Below, piece by piece: positions 1 through 5,947 of a stretch of DNA of 7,943 nucleotides. Position 1 is the first letter of the stretch, and every line of letters begins with the position of its first letter. Under the pieces are notes generated by a model. The model saw only the letters and a list, made by a program, of their open reading frames with translations. It did not search any database and was not told where the DNA came from. Both the position numbers and the translations under genes were made by a program. The DNA comes from CAZNNH01 sp964574335 (lineage in GTDB: Bacteria; Acidobacteriota; Vicinamibacteria; Fen-336), in NCBI GenBank assembly GCA_964574335.1, contig CAZNNH010000233.1:1-7943 (forward strand). Direction: 5' to 3'.

Positions 1-515
1 AGCCCCACCACCCTCTGCATGGCCGCCGCCGCGTCGGCGTCGGCGTTGTCGCGCATCTCCTGCACGCCTACGTTGTCGCCGATCGAGGTGGCCTTCTTGC
101 GCTCGAGGAGCTGGGCCGCCTCGGTGGAGGTGACGTCGTCGGCCTTGGCGGTGACCTCCACCTCCTCGCTGAACTCGAGGGCGTCGATGGTCAGCACGAT
201 GTCGGCCTGGGTCAGCTTCCCGCTGGTGACCTGGATCCCGGTCACGGTGCGGTCGTGGTAGCCGGGGAAGCTCACCTCGAGCGAGTACTCGCCCGGCGGG
301 AGAGCCAGCGTGTACTTGCCGTCCAGGTCGGTGTAGACCACCTGCCTGGTCTCGACCACCTCGACCGGCGTTCCCGGCAGCGTCATGGCGTTCGTCTCGT
401 CGATCACCTTCCCGAGCACCGTGCCCTTGGCCTCCTGGCCCTGGGCGGAGACGGATGAGACGGCGAGGACGCAGGCGGCGAACCAAAGAGCCGGCGTGTT
501 GTTTGTCGACTTCAC
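1..515 (-). CDS. TonB-dependent receptor, N-terminal part (cut by window edge)
   Basis: The gene reads leftward from a GTG at 513-515 and runs off the window after 171 codons. The start is set by a strong ribosome binding site (AAAGGAGAGG, 524-533) 8 bases upstream and by the signal peptide that follows: basic start, hydrophobic residues 9-22, likely cleavage after VSA (residue 24). Residues about 31-105 form a carboxypeptidase-regulatory-like beta-sandwich (TDLDGKYTLALPPGEYSLEV, then SFPGYHDRTV). A short EEVEVTA stretch near 118-123 could be the TonB box. Residues about 140-171 (RKKATSIGDNVG, then DADAAAAMQRVVG) match the start of the plug domain of Oar-like TonB-dependent receptors. The family imports substrates across the outer membrane using TonB energy; the barrel is outside the window, so the ligand is unknown. 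It lies divergent to the PhoB-like regulator with PHO-box-like repeats between, so phosphate control is an inference. Confidence 0.9.
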   Translation of the reverse strand, partial: MKSTNNTPALWFAACVLAVSSVSAQGQEAKGTVLGKVIDETNAMTLPGTPVEVVETRQVVYTDLDGKYTLALPPGEYSLEVSFPGYHDRTVTGIQVTSGKLTQADIVLTIDALEFSEEVEVTAKADDVTSTEAAQLLERKKATSIGDNVGVQEMRDNADADAAAAMQRVVG

Positions 516-670
516 GTTTCGAACCTCTCCTTTGGCGACAGGACGGATCGCCGTGCCGCCGCCGGCTCGGCCTGGAGACGAGCCGAGGTTAGGCGGGGAA
601 GACGACCGTCTCGTGACAGCGGTGTGGTCTGGGGATTGCGGTCCATCGGGAGAGGATTCTTCCGGGGTGC

Positions 671-714
671 GGTGACAGGGGTGTGACGCCGATGTTAAGG
701 CGGCGTTAAACCGG
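671..714. promoter_or_regulatory. PHO-box-like array of four 11-bp repeats
   Basis: Four short cores recur at exactly 11-bp steps: GTGAC at 672, GTGAC at 683, GTTAA at 694 and GTTAA at 705. Read on the minus strand the units are TTTAAC, CTTAAC, CGTCAC and TGTCAC. PhoB-type regulators bind direct repeats with an 11-bp period; the Escherichia coli half-site is TGTCA-like and the Bacillus PhoP half-site is TTAACA-like, so both kinds are represented here. The array lies about 156 bases upstream of the receptor start and about 134 bases upstream of the regulator, so it could serve either gene or both. The period is seen directly; the function is inferred. Confidence 0.6.
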
Positions 715-762
715 GGCGACCGCGCAGCGACCCGGAGGAAGCGAAGGCCCGGACTGCCGAGA

Positions 763-779
763 GTTAACGCGGATTTAAC
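763..779. promoter_or_regulatory. Second PHO-box-like repeat pair upstream of phoB
   Basis: GTTAAC (763-768) and TTTAAC (774-779) are 11 bp apart, the spacing of PhoB/PhoP half-sites. The surroundings resemble the right half of the upstream array: both read GTTAA, a GC-rich spacer, TTAA, then a CCGGG-rich tail, as if an operator had been duplicated 69 bp away. The pair sits 69 bases before the regulator's start codon, suiting autoregulation, which is known for phoB in other bacteria. No clear -10 element is visible downstream. Confidence 0.45.
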
Positions 780-847
780 CGGGACGAAACCCCGCTTGGC
801 CGCGGACTCGGCTAGGCTCTAGTCGAGGCGGATCCGAGGAGGTCCTG

Positions 848-1597
848 ATGCTGATGAGCCGCGAGGCGGGCGAGGTCGCAGAGGAGACGAGGAGCAGCGG
901 CGCCCGGCGCCGGGTCCTGTTGATCGAGGACGATGGCGACATCGCCGAGGCCATCGGCTATCAGCTCTCGAAGGTCGGGCTGTCGGTCAAGGTGGCGCGG
1001 ACCGGCGAGGAAGGGCTGGAGGCGGTCCGCAAGGGAGCCGATCTGGTGCTGCTCGACCTCAACCTTCCGGGGATGGACGGTCTCGAGGTGTGCCGGATGA
1101 TCCGCCGCCAGACCACCACCGCCCACATCCCGATCATCATCGTGTCGGCGCGCGCGGACGAGGTGGACCGGGTGCTCGGCCTCGAGATGGGGGCCGACGA
1201 CTACCTGGCGAAGCCTTTCAGCCTCAAGGAGCTGGCGGCCCGGTGCCGGGTGGCGCTGCGCCGCTCCGAGGGTGGCGCCGAGCCGCTCAAGGGCTACCAC
1301 GACGAGAACTTCGAGGTCGAGTTCGATTCCTTCCTGCTCCGCTACCAGGGCGAGGAGATCCGCCTGACCCAGAAGGAGTTCGAGATCTTCCGCTACCTGG
1401 TGGAGCGGGCCGGCCGGGTGCTCACCCGGGAGCGGCTGCTGGAGCGGGTCTGGGGGTACGAGGCGGAGGTCGATTCACGCAGCATCGACGCCCACATCCG
1501 CCGCCTGCGCCGCAAGCTCGGCCCCGCCCGCGACCACGTCGAGACGATCGTCGGGATCGGCTACCGCTTCGTCAAGGAGCCCACCGCCACCCAATAG
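848..1597 (+). CDS. phoB: OmpR/PhoB-family response regulator, probable PhoB
   Basis: This 249-residue two-domain regulator has a receiver domain at about 22-138 and a C-terminal winged-helix DNA-binding domain at about 152-244. Visible receiver residues are the acidic pocket E27-D28-D29, phosphoacceptor D70 (in VLLDLNLPGMDG), S100 at the switch position and K122 (in YLAKPF). The winged helix has the family signature (LTQKEFEIFRYL, RVLTRERLLERVWG, then RSIDAHIRRLRRKLG and TIVGIGYRF). The ATG at 848 has AGGAGG (837-842) 5 bases upstream; an in-frame ATG at 854 is a less well spaced alternative. The first 20 or so residues are an extension before the receiver and look disordered. When phosphorylated, such proteins bind promoter direct repeats and recruit RNA polymerase. 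Pst genes and PHO-box-like repeats in both divergent promoters nearby point to the phosphate regulator. No histidine kinase gene is adjacent. PhoB versus another OmpR-family member is decided by context only. Confidence 0.85.
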   Translation: MLMSREAGEVAEETRSSGARRRVLLIEDDGDIAEAIGYQLSKVGLSVKVARTGEEGLEAVRKGADLVLLDLNLPGMDGLEVCRMIRRQTTTAHIPIIIVSARADEVDRVLGLEMGADDYLAKPFSLKELAARCRVALRRSEGGAEPLKGYHDENFEVEFDSFLLRYQGEEIRLTQKEFEIFRYLVERAGRVLTRERLLERVWGYEAEVDSRSIDAHIRRLRRKLGPARDHVETIVGIGYRFVKEPTATQ

Positions 1598-1706
1598 GGG
1601 ACATGACCGGATTTGGCTTCGGGGGACACGATCCGGGTTTCCACGGCAAGACGGGGAAACCCGGTCATGTCCCCGGGGACGGCGAATCCGGATCGTGTCC
1701 CCCGAA
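1597..1706. repeat. Interleaved inverted-repeat (REP/MITE-like) element
   Basis: The space between two convergent genes is almost wholly inverted repeat. Unit A, GGGGACATGACCGG (1597-1610), has a perfect 14-bp complement at 1661-1674. Unit B, a 19-bp stretch at 1618-1636, has a perfect complement at 1688-1706. Because the order is A, B, A', B', the two pairings cross. A third perfect stem, CCGGGTTTCC (1633-1642) with GGAAACCCGG (1655-1664), closes a 12-base loop and shares CCGG with both B and A', so it competes with them. A and B are variants of one unit (GGGGACA-Y-GA-CCGG). The first G of A is the last base of the phoB stop codon. Similar dispersed palindromes are common between convergent genes in GC-rich genomes. 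Mobility and copy number elsewhere cannot be judged here. Confidence 0.85.
1633..1664. terminator. Candidate hairpin between convergent phoB and porin genes
   Basis: A perfect 10-bp stem (1633-1642 with 1655-1664) around a 12-base loop lies 35 bases after the phoB stop and 53 bases beyond the porin stop. It would form in transcripts from either strand. No T-run follows on either side, so it is not a classical intrinsic terminator; it could still block read-through or protect 3' ends, as REP hairpins can. The function is inferred. Confidence 0.3.
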
Positions 1707-1716
1707 AGGGGATCCC

Positions 1717-2817
1717 TCAGAACCTGACCTGCAGGGTGAGCTGGAAGCGGTTCACCGGCTCTCGGGCGTCCTGGTAGGTCACCCGGTCGTAGTCGAGCAG
1801 GAAGACGTTCTCGTGCCCCAGGTCCCATCCCACGCCGGCGATCAGCCGGTCCTGATCGTCGTTCGCCACGGCGGTGTCGGGACAGAAGCGGTCGAAGCGC
1901 AGGATGAACCGGAGCTGCCGCCTGGAGAGCGCCCGCAGCTCCCCGAAGAAGGAGTAGCCCTTCCGGGGAAACGCGGTGCCCTCCGCGTCCACCGCGCTGC
2001 CCGCCTGGTTGCCTTCACCCTGGTAGTAGGTGGCGGTGAGCGCGCCGCGGTCGTGCTCGTAGGAGAGCATGCCGAGGTGGACGGTCCAGTCCGGCTCCAT
2101 CGGGTTGTTGCCCTTCCCGGTCAGGCCGAAGTAGGAGAGCTGCAGGCCCTGGAGGGCATCGGGGAGCGGCCGGAGCGAAAGGCGCCCCTCCAGGACCTTG
2201 TTGGAGTTGGCCTCGGCGGCGTGGTAGCCGCCGCCGTTCAGCAGCGAGACGGCGAAGCTGCCGTAGCGCCCCGGATACGACCTCGGGCCGTCGATCTTGG
2301 GTCCCAGGAAGCCGCCCAGCGTCACGCCGAAGTCGGCCGAGTTGATGGTGCCGATCCGCTCCACGAACATGGTGTCCTGCATCCGGTAGAGGTTGACGTG
2401 CTCCTCGAAGTCCAGCCACGGCATGTGGACCACGCCCAGCTCCACCCAGGGCTCGAAGCCCGGCCCCTTCCAGGTGAGCTTCCCGTAGGCGTACTTGAGC
2501 CGCACCTTGAGATCCCCGGTCCCGTCCTGGTGGACGTCGGGCGTGATGCGACCTTCGAAGTAGGTCTCGCCCCATCGGAGGATGGTCTTGTGGACGTCGA
2601 TGTAGGCGCGTTTCACCAGGACCTGGCTGGACCCCTCCGTGTACTGCCCCGAGAGATGCCAGAGGCCGCCGATCTTCAGGCCTTCGAGGCCTTCGAAGAA
2701 CTGCGGTCCCGCGGCCTCCGCCTGCTGCTGGGGGGCGTCCTCGGCCGCAACCGGGATCACGCCGACCTGAAGGAGCACGGCAAGTGCCGCAAACGTCGCT
2801 GCTCTCGTCCTCGTCAC
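1717..2817 (-). CDS. Outer-membrane porin-like beta-barrel, probably phosphate-responsive
   Basis: I take the start as the GTG at 2815-2817 (366 residues) because AGGAGG (2824-2829) lies 6 bases upstream and a signal peptide follows directly (TRTRAATFAALAVLLQ, likely cleavage near VAA/ED). An upstream in-frame TTG at 2850 would put 11 charged residues ahead of it. The mature protein alternates hydrophobic and polar residues in strand-like runs (KRAYIDVHKTI, TYFEGRITPDV, LKYAYGKLTWKG, WTVHLGMLSYEH, FILRFDRF) and ends in FQLTLQVRF, the terminal aromatic residue expected of a barrel recognised by the BAM machinery. The general look (a strand reading KRAYID early on, then YFEGRI) is that of porins of the OprP/OprO type, but I cannot confirm that family. 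It is divergent from the peptidase-pstS unit across a PHO-box-like array, which supports a role in phosphate or phosphate-ester passage across the outer membrane. That role is inferred. Confidence 0.75.
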   Translation of the reverse strand: MTRTRAATFAALAVLLQVGVIPVAAEDAPQQQAEAAGPQFFEGLEGLKIGGLWHLSGQYTEGSSQVLVKRAYIDVHKTILRWGETYFEGRITPDVHQDGTGDLKVRLKYAYGKLTWKGPGFEPWVELGVVHMPWLDFEEHVNLYRMQDTMFVERIGTINSADFGVTLGGFLGPKIDGPRSYPGRYGSFAVSLLNGGGYHAAEANSNKVLEGRLSLRPLPDALQGLQLSYFGLTGKGNNPMEPDWTVHLGMLSYEHDRGALTATYYQGEGNQAGSAVDAEGTAFPRKGYSFFGELRALSRRQLRFILRFDRFCPDTAVANDDQDRLIAGVGWDLGHENVFLLDYDRVTYQDAREPVNRFQLTLQVRF

Positions 2818-2900
2818 TCTCGACCTCCTGTCGATGGGGGCAGCCGCCAATCGTCGGTCCCGCCCCGTCGCCGCTCAGGCGTCAGACGGCCGTCAACTTT

Positions 2901-2937
2901 GTGGCCTGGCTGTGACATTCGTGTGACATCCTGTCAT
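2901..2937. promoter_or_regulatory. Strong PHO-box-like array between porin and peptidase-pstS
   Basis: TGTGACAT occurs twice, at 2911-2918 and 2922-2929, exactly 11 bp apart. GTGGC at 2901 is one further period upstream, and CTGTCAT (2931-2937) follows. On the minus strand the core reads TGTCACACGAATGTCACA, very close to the classical 11-bp-spaced PhoB half-sites. The array lies 46 bases upstream of the peptidase start and 84 bases upstream of the porin start, within the 165-bp divergent region 2818-2982, so it could control both transcripts. No clear -10 hexamer is visible in either direction. Confidence 0.7.
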
Positions 2938-2982
2938 GGCTTGAGCCGGTGCAAGGCGGCATCCCGCATGGCAGACTGAGGC

Positions 2983-4641
2983 ATGTTCCGTCTCCCGGCC
3001 GGCCGGGACATCGTTGGGCTCGCTGGCCTGGTGCTCCTGCTGGCCCGGACCAGCCCCGGTCAGGACGTCGCTCCGGGTGCGGTCGACGCCGCGGCCCTGC
3101 GCCGGCACGTCTTCTTCCTCGGGAGCGACTCGCTCCAGGGCCGAGCGGTGGGGACGCCGGGCGAGCGGGCGGCGGCCCGTTACATCGACGAGCAGCTCGC
3201 CCTCGACGGCGTGGCGCCGCTCGCCGCCGACGGGACCTATCAGCAGCCGCTCCCCCTGCACGGCAGCGTTCCGGGGGAGGACAGCGACCTGCGTGTCGTC
3301 TCCCCCTGCGCTGACGGGCCGCTGCGCCTGGGCGACGACTACCTGCTCTTCACCGCCGGCCACCAGGCCCTGATCCCCCAGCCGCTGCCCCTCGTCTTCG
3401 TGGGCTACGGGATCAACGCCCCCGAGAACGACTACAACGACTATCTGGGCCAGGACGTCGACGGGAAGATCGTGGTCTTCCTCTCGGGAGAGCCCCTTTC
3501 GGACGACGCCGGGTTCTTCCAGGGGCGCCAGCGGACCATCCACTCGACACCCGAGGCCAAGCAGCGCCTGGCGATCAGCAGGGGGGCCCGGGGCAGCATC
3601 CTGGTCCCTTCGGGGACCGAGCCCGGCTGGAAGGACTGGCGGTACTGGCAGCAGCAGTTCGCCTTCGAGCACGTGACCCTCGAGTACGCCGTGCCCCGCC
3701 ACTTCAGCGCGGTGATCTCCCGGCAGGCCGCCTCGTCTCTCTTCTGTGGAGGCGGCCCCGACCTCGACCAGATCACGGTGATGGAGGAGCGTCACACGCT
3801 GAAGAGCTTCTCCCTGCCCGCCGCGATCAGCTTCGTCGGCTCGTTCAAGGAGCGGGACTTCCTCTCCTCCAACCTGGCGGGCGTGGTCCGCGGCCGCGAC
3901 CCTCGGCTGGCCGACAGCTACGTGATCGTGGCCGCCCACTACGATCACCTCGGGAGAGGCCCCGCCGAAGGCGGAGACGCCATCTACAACGGCGTGGTGG
4001 ACAACGCGATCGGGGTGGCCGGCCTGCTCGAGCTGGCCCGCGTGATCGCCGGCCTGCCCCGCCCACCGCGTCGCTCGATCGTGTTCCTGGCCGTGACCGG
4101 CGAGGAGCACGGGCTCTTGGGCTCGAGCTACTACGTGGACCACCCGCTGGTGCCCGTGCACCGCACCGTGGCCGCCATCAACATCGACGGCCTGGCCCAC
4201 TTCGCGCGTTTCCGCGACGTGATCGGGGTCGGTGGCGATCTCTCGACGCTGGGAGCGGTCCTGGAACGGGTGGCCCATCGACTGGGGCTGTCGGTCTCGT
4301 CGCCGCCGCCGCAGTTCGTGGCCACCGATCCGTACGCGTTCTCCGACCAGGCGGCCTTCGCCGAGGCCGGCATCCCGGCCCTGTTGGTCAACGAAGGCTT
4401 CGACTGGGAGGGCTACAGCCGCGAGCAGGCCGTGGCCCGGGTCGTGGAATGGGGCCGGAGCACCTACCACTCCCCGCGCGACGACCTCGCCCAGCCCCTC
4501 GACTTCGAGGCCACTCGCCAGCACGTGGCGCTGCTGCTCTCGCTGGTGCTGGAGCTGGCCGAAAGCGACGAGCCCCCACGCTGGCGGCCCGGCTCCCCGT
4601 ATGCGGCCGCCCAGCTCCGCGCCCGGGCGGAGGGGCGCTGA
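2983..4641 (+). CDS. Secreted M28-family zinc aminopeptidase with PA-like insert
   Basis: This 552-residue protein starts with a signal peptide (hydrophobic residues 11-21, likely cleavage near SPG/Q at 26). Residues about 130-285 fit the protease-associated (PA) domain often inserted in this family (VFVGYGINAPENDYNDY, then GKIVVFLSG). The catalytic M28 domain at about 295-530 carries the expected two-zinc set: H319 in AAHYDH, bridging D340 in VVDNAIG, E374-E375 in TGEEHG (general base and ligand), D402 in INIDG and H496 in TYHSPRDD. The protein should be an active periplasmic or exported aminopeptidase; the substrate is unknown. The ribosome binding site is weak (GAGG at 2978-2981, only one base from ATG), but later starts would destroy the signal peptide. 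Its stop overlaps the pstS start (TGATG), so the two are almost certainly co-transcribed, downstream of a PHO-box-like array. E. coli Iap, an M28 enzyme that trims alkaline phosphatase, is a possible functional parallel, by inference only. Confidence 0.92.
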   Translation: MFRLPAGRDIVGLAGLVLLLARTSPGQDVAPGAVDAAALRRHVFFLGSDSLQGRAVGTPGERAAARYIDEQLALDGVAPLAADGTYQQPLPLHGSVPGEDSDLRVVSPCADGPLRLGDDYLLFTAGHQALIPQPLPLVFVGYGINAPENDYNDYLGQDVDGKIVVFLSGEPLSDDAGFFQGRQRTIHSTPEAKQRLAISRGARGSILVPSGTEPGWKDWRYWQQQFAFEHVTLEYAVPRHFSAVISRQAASSLFCGGGPDLDQITVMEERHTLKSFSLPAAISFVGSFKERDFLSSNLAGVVRGRDPRLADSYVIVAAHYDHLGRGPAEGGDAIYNGVVDNAIGVAGLLELARVIAGLPRPPRRSIVFLAVTGEEHGLLGSSYYVDHPLVPVHRTVAAINIDGLAHFARFRDVIGVGGDLSTLGAVLERVAHRLGLSVSSPPPQFVATDPYAFSDQAAFAEAGIPALLVNEGFDWEGYSREQAVARVVEWGRSTYHSPRDDLAQPLDFEATRQHVALLLSLVLELAESDEPPRWRPGSPYAAAQLRARAEGR

Positions 4642-5492
4642 TGCGCCCGACGCCGCCGAGAGCCGCGACCCTGCTTGCGCTGTTGGCGGCCATCGTCGTC
4701 GCCGTGCCCGCCTGCCACACACCCCGCGAGCCGGGGCCCCACGTGGTCCGGATCGCCGGCTCGGACACGATGCTGCTGCTGACCCAGCACTGGGCGGAGG
4801 CCTTCATGCGGCTCCACCCGGACGTGGTCGTCCACGTCCAGGGCGGTGGGACCGGCAGCGGAGTCGAGCAGCTCGTGGAGGGGCATGCCGACCTGTGTGC
4901 CGGCTCACGGCCGCTGATGGCCGAGGAGGTGCGCCGGATCCATCAGCGATACCAGACGCTGGGCGTCAGCTTCCGTTGCGCCAAGGACGCCATCGGGATC
5001 TACCTGAACCCGGCGAACCCGGTCCGCGACCTGGCGCTTTCCGACCTCGAGGGGATCTTCACCGGTCGCATCCGTCGGTGGGGAAAGCTCGGGGGCGCCT
5101 GGCTGCCGATCGAGCCTCTGGTCCGACAGCCCAACTCGGGCTCCTACCGGCTCTTCCAGGAGCTGGTGCTGGCGGATCGGCCGTACACCGTCGACGCCAC
5201 CACCCTTCCGACCACGCGGGCGATCGTGGACGCCGTCAGGGCTCGACCGGGGGCCATCGGCTATGGTGGCCTGGCCTACGGCGAGCCTGGCCTCTTCAGC
5301 CGGGTCGACGGGATCGAGCCCACCCCCGACAACGTGCGCAGCAACCGCTACCCGCTGGCGCGCTACCTCTACCTGCACGCCCTGCGGCCCCCGCGGGGAT
5401 GCGCCCGCACCTTCGTCGACTGGGCGCTCAGCGGCGAGGGCCAGGCGCTGGCCCAAGATGCCGGCTACGTGCCGCTCTGGGAGGCGCCGTGA
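4641..5492 (+). CDS. pstS: Phosphate-binding lipoprotein PstS
   Basis: This is the 283-residue substrate-binding protein of the high-affinity phosphate ABC importer. The ATG at 4641 shares its A with the peptidase stop codon and has GGAGG (4629-4633) 7 bases upstream. It gives a lipoprotein signal peptide with the lipobox VPAC and acylated C25, so the protein should be membrane-anchored in the periplasm. Phosphate-loop motifs are present: GSDT (40-43), GGGTGSG (68-74), GSRP (88-91) and RQPNSGSY (162-169). EGIFTGRIRRWGKLGG (137-152) and GAIGYGG are also typical of PstS. It is shorter than E. coli PstS (about 346 residues) but usual for the compact branch of the family. The gene is convergent with pstCAB and only 16 bases separate the stop codons, so the binding protein and its transporter are in different transcripts. 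That arrangement lets PstS be made in excess, but it also means the 3' ends may interfere. Confidence 0.95.
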   Translation: MRPTPPRAATLLALLAAIVVAVPACHTPREPGPHVVRIAGSDTMLLLTQHWAEAFMRLHPDVVVHVQGGGTGSGVEQLVEGHADLCAGSRPLMAEEVRRIHQRYQTLGVSFRCAKDAIGIYLNPANPVRDLALSDLEGIFTGRIRRWGKLGGAWLPIEPLVRQPNSGSYRLFQELVLADRPYTVDATTLPTTRAIVDAVRARPGAIGYGGLAYGEPGLFSRVDGIEPTPDNVRSNRYPLARYLYLHALRPPRGCARTFVDWALSGEGQALAQDAGYVPLWEAP

Positions 5493-5508
5493 CCGACAGC
5501 CGGCTGGT

Positions 5509-5947
5509 CTAGCCGTAGCGGCCTTCGATGTAGTCGGCGGTCTCCTTGTGCAGCGGGTTGAGGAACAGGTCGATGGTCGGCCGGTGCTCGATGACCCGCC
5601 CGTGCAGCAGGTAGACGCACTCCTCGCTGGCCCGGCGGGCCTGGGCCATGTTGTGGGTCACCAGCAGGATGGTGTAGTCCCCGCGTAGCTCCCAGAGCAG
5701 CTCCTCGACCGCCTCGGTCCCCTTGGGGTCGAGGGCGGAGCACGGCTCGTCCATCAGCAGNNNNNNNNNNNNNNNNNNNNNNNNNNNNNNNNNNNNNNNN
5801 NNNNNNNNNNNNNNNNNNNNNNNNNNNNNNNNNNNNNNNNNNNNNNNNNNNNNNNNNNNNCAGGCTCACGTCGAACAGCGCCTGGAACCGGCCGTACCAC
5901 AGGCTCAGGTCGCGGGTCTCGATGGCGTGGAGGGGGGCGTTATCCAA
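5509..5947 (-). CDS. pstB: Phosphate ABC transporter ATPase PstB, interrupted by assembly gap
   Basis: The two readable ends belong to a canonical PstB. The N-terminal 29 residues start at a TTG (5945-5947) that overlaps the preceding gene's TAA by 8 bases, with GGAAGG 5 bases upstream; they contain LSLWYGRFQALFDVSL with the A-loop tyrosine. The C-terminal 83 residues contain Walker B and D-loop (LLMDEPCSALDP), the H-loop histidine (LLVTHNMAQARR) and the family ending DYIEGRYG. The Walker A, Q-loop and signature motifs fall in the Ns. The two ends are in different frames across the 100-N run, an artefact of the arbitrary gap length and not a mutation. By alignment to my recollection of E. coli PstB (257 residues), about 143 residues (about 430 bases) are missing. 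The protein would hydrolyse ATP at the cytoplasmic face to drive PstC/PstA, probably alongside the second ATPase encoded just upstream. Confidence 0.9.
5761..5860. other. Assembly gap (100 Ns) inside pstB
   Basis: One hundred Ns, a conventional placeholder for a gap of unknown size. The flanking pstB pieces require a length divisible by three, and by family length about 430 bases, so the true sequence is longer than drawn. Confidence 0.95.

Larger units (their letters stand above)
516..847. other. Divergent intergenic region, TonB receptor / phoB
   Basis: These 332 bases hold no gene that I can support. They contain ribosome binding sites at both ends (524-533 for the receptor, 837-842 for the regulator) and two groups of 11-bp-spaced repeats, at 671-714 and 763-779, annotated separately. 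I see no convincing sigma-70 promoter: TTGGCC (796-801) and TAGTCG (820-825) are 18 bases apart but match the consensus poorly. A 7-bp stem (CGGCTCG 563-569 / CGAGCCG 579-585) lies in the receptor's presumed leader and may be chance at this GC content. Confidence 0.7.

Noticed and set aside
613..628. GTGAC at 613 with GTGGT 11 bases on, a possible further PHO-box pair
   Set aside because: The second unit is poor, and the pair is out of phase with the 671-714 array (59 bp offset), so chance in GC-rich sequence is likely.
2818..2850. An 11-residue upstream extension of the porin from a TTG
   Set aside because: It would put charged residues before the signal peptide and hide the AGGAGG that fits the GTG at 2815-2817.
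1090..2979. A 629-codon open frame on the plus strand across phoB and the porin
   Set aside because: It is proline/arginine-rich low-complexity translation in a shifted frame of phoB and antisense to the porin; both of those have clear family motifs or signals and ribosome binding sites.
4449..4640. A 64-codon upstream extension of pstS
   Set aside because: The region is peptidase coding sequence in another frame; the ATG at 4641 has a good ribosome binding site and starts a lipoprotein signal peptide.
2893..4722. A 609-codon open frame on the minus strand opposite the M28 peptidase
   Set aside because: It mirrors the high-GC peptidase gene, whose full zinc-ligand set and signal peptide show it to be the real one; the antisense product has no recognisable domain.
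5497..5506. CAGCCGGCTG palindrome between the pstS and pstB stops as a terminator
   Set aside because: The 10-bp palindrome has no loop and no T-run, and such matches are frequent at this GC content.
5465..5760. Apparent frameshift in pstB
   Set aside because: The frame change comes only from the arbitrary 100-N length; both ends are intact PstB sequence.
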